A stretch of 13,971 bases of DNA from an uncultured Solirubrobacterales bacterium. GTDB taxonomy: Bacteria > Actinomycetota > Thermoleophilia > Solirubrobacterales > 70-9. The stretch covers positions 1 through 13,971 of the forward strand of contig CALEMO010000380.1 of assembly GCA_937910825.1 (NCBI GenBank). The letters run 5' to 3'. Position 1 is the first letter of the stretch; each line of letters begins with the position of its first letter. Both the position numbers and the translations under genes were made by a program. This document shows, in pieces, positions 13,388 through 13,971 of the stretch. The notes beneath the pieces were generated by a model. It was given only the letters and a program-made list of their open reading frames with translations, had not been told where the DNA came from and searched no databases.

Positions 13388-13709
13388 AGTCTCGATAGAA
13401 AGCATGCTCTCCGACGTATTGCGCCCGGTCGAGCCCCCGGAGAAGCTCTCGACCAGGCTTCAGGGAACATTTGCTGCAATTTCCGAGGCGGCAGCCAGCG
13501 ATCTGAGCGACTGGGCCGATGAGCTTGCCGAGAGCGAGATGCAGTCTCTTCGTGAGCCCCGAAACTGGGTCAGGCCGGTGGTCGCTGTCGCGGCCGGCGG
13601 CCTCGCTACCGGTGCCCTTGTCGTCTTCGAATTCCGGCGCCGCGGACGGCAGCGTTCGTCGAAGCTGGATTCGGCGATCCGGCAAGCTCGTTCACGATCC
13701 GGTCTTTGA
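13380..13709 (+). CDS. Small single-pass membrane protein, candidate anti-sigma factor
   Basis: A 109-residue protein whose ATG overlaps the end of the ECF sigma gene (ATGGATGA), implying translational coupling. Residues 1-60 are acidic and helical (SMLSDVLRPVEPPEKLSTRLQGTFAAI and onwards in parts), and a single hydrophobic span, RPVVAVAAGGLATGALVVFEF, lies at about 65-85. A short Arg/Lys-rich tail follows. Positive charge after the span suggests either an N-out orientation or a cytoplasmic tail; topology is unsettled. It lacks the HxxxCxxC zinc motif of ordinary anti-sigma domains, so if it inhibits the sigma factor it does so by another fold. The role is inferred from position only. It converges on the minus-strand gene, overlapping it by 18 bp. 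Confidence 0.72.
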   Translation: MDEVSIESMLSDVLRPVEPPEKLSTRLQGTFAAISEAAASDLSDWADELAESEMQSLREPRNWVRPVVAVAAGGLATGALVVFEFRRRGRQRSSKLDSAIRQARSRSGL

Positions 13710-13971
13710 CGAAGACCCGCCCCTGGCCTGGCGGGAGGCAAGCTCTTCCTGCCTTCGCCGGCGTCGCCGCCCTTCACGCCGAGAAGTCCGGGCCTTGCGG
13801 TTTTCGAGCCTGGCTGCGACCAGTCCGGTCAGCCGGTCCCAGAGACCCGCAACCAGACAGGCGAGCGCTGCGAGGCCGAGCAACAGGTTGAGCAGGTTCA
13901 CCGGGCGCTCGGCCGGCAACTTCGAAAAAAGAAGGTCACCATCAGGAGCAGAGATGCCCCAAATGGCAAGT
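13692..13971 (-). CDS. Membrane protein of unknown family, C-terminal part (5' end beyond window)
   Basis: The minus-strand frame is open from the window edge to the TGA at 13692 and gives 92 residues. It starts in the middle of a protein (LAIWGISAPDGDLLFSKLPAERP), crosses the membrane once with VNLLNLLLGLAALACLVAGLW, and ends in a long, very basic tail (RREGRRRRRRQEELASRQARGG). Because it is open at the edge, the visible TTG at 13919 is probably not the start and the gene continues to the right. The Arg-rich tail is likely cytoplasmic. No family is recognised. It is convergent with the candidate anti-sigma gene. Coding is supported by GC-rich third positions and the clean membrane-segment pattern. 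Confidence 0.6.
   Translation of the reverse strand, partial: LAIWGISAPDGDLLFSKLPAERPVNLLNLLLGLAALACLVAGLWDRLTGLVAARLENRKARTSRREGRRRRRRQEELASRQARGGSSSKTGS
13701..13717. terminator. Short inverted repeat where two convergent genes meet
   Basis: GGTCTT (13701-13706) and AAGACC (13712-13717) form a 6-bp stem whose five-base loop contains the + strand stop codon. It lies in the region where the candidate anti-sigma gene and the minus-strand membrane gene end. No T-tract is seen on either side, so any terminator role would be weak. Confidence 0.22.

Overview
The window is a GC-rich, densely packed chromosomal segment with almost all genes on the + strand, frequent GTG/TTG starts and stop/start overlaps. 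The gene content and order (radA, disA, carD, ispD, ispF, cysS, rlmB) are actinobacterial, but rlmB is followed by a sigma factor of the Bacillus SigH/Spo0H type. Together with a Lys/Arg-rich Ig-like surface-protein fragment, this points to a deep-branching actinobacterium, most likely Thermoleophilia (Solirubrobacterales). That placement is inferred from gene content; no search was run.

Positions 1-9880 hold a housekeeping block: the 3' end of radA; disA (c-di-AMP synthase) with its own, apparently leaderless, promoter; carD; then ispD, a PHP-family phosphatase and ispF joined by TTG starts that overlap the preceding stop; an acyl-CoA synthetase; a long Ala/Glu/Arg coiled-coil protein; cysS; rlmB; and a SigH-like sigma factor. 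The sigma gene has a clear TTGACA promoter, a structured leader and two possible in-frame starts. A 13-bp hairpin closes this block. The order parallels the Firmicute radA-disA-ispD-ispF-cysS-rlmB-sigH chromosome segment.

Positions 9969-10990 contain a tRNA-Thr(UGU) followed by what looks like gene debris. There is a + strand C-terminal scrap with no start, a - strand C-terminal fragment of a Lys-rich Ig-like repeat protein, and a - strand open frame that stops abruptly after what may be the N-terminal part of a reductase-like protein. The rpmG/secE/nusG genes that often follow here in related bacteria are absent, so gene order breaks at the tRNA.

Positions 11096-12769 encode the most striking gene, a single open frame fusing a PlsC-type acyltransferase to a complete GpsA-type glycerol-3-phosphate dehydrogenase. 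It is followed by an ECF sigma factor (probably leaderless) that overlaps a small single-pass membrane protein, a candidate non-zinc anti-sigma factor. On the opposite strand, the C-terminal end of an unidentified membrane protein runs off the right edge.

Functionally the window links DNA-damage and c-di-AMP signalling (RadA, DisA), transcription control (CarD and two sigma factors), isoprenoid precursors (IspD, IspF), membrane lipid synthesis (acyl-CoA synthetase, PlsC-GpsA) and translation (CysS, RlmB, tRNA-Thr). No CRISPR array, insertion sequence, transposase or rRNA was seen.
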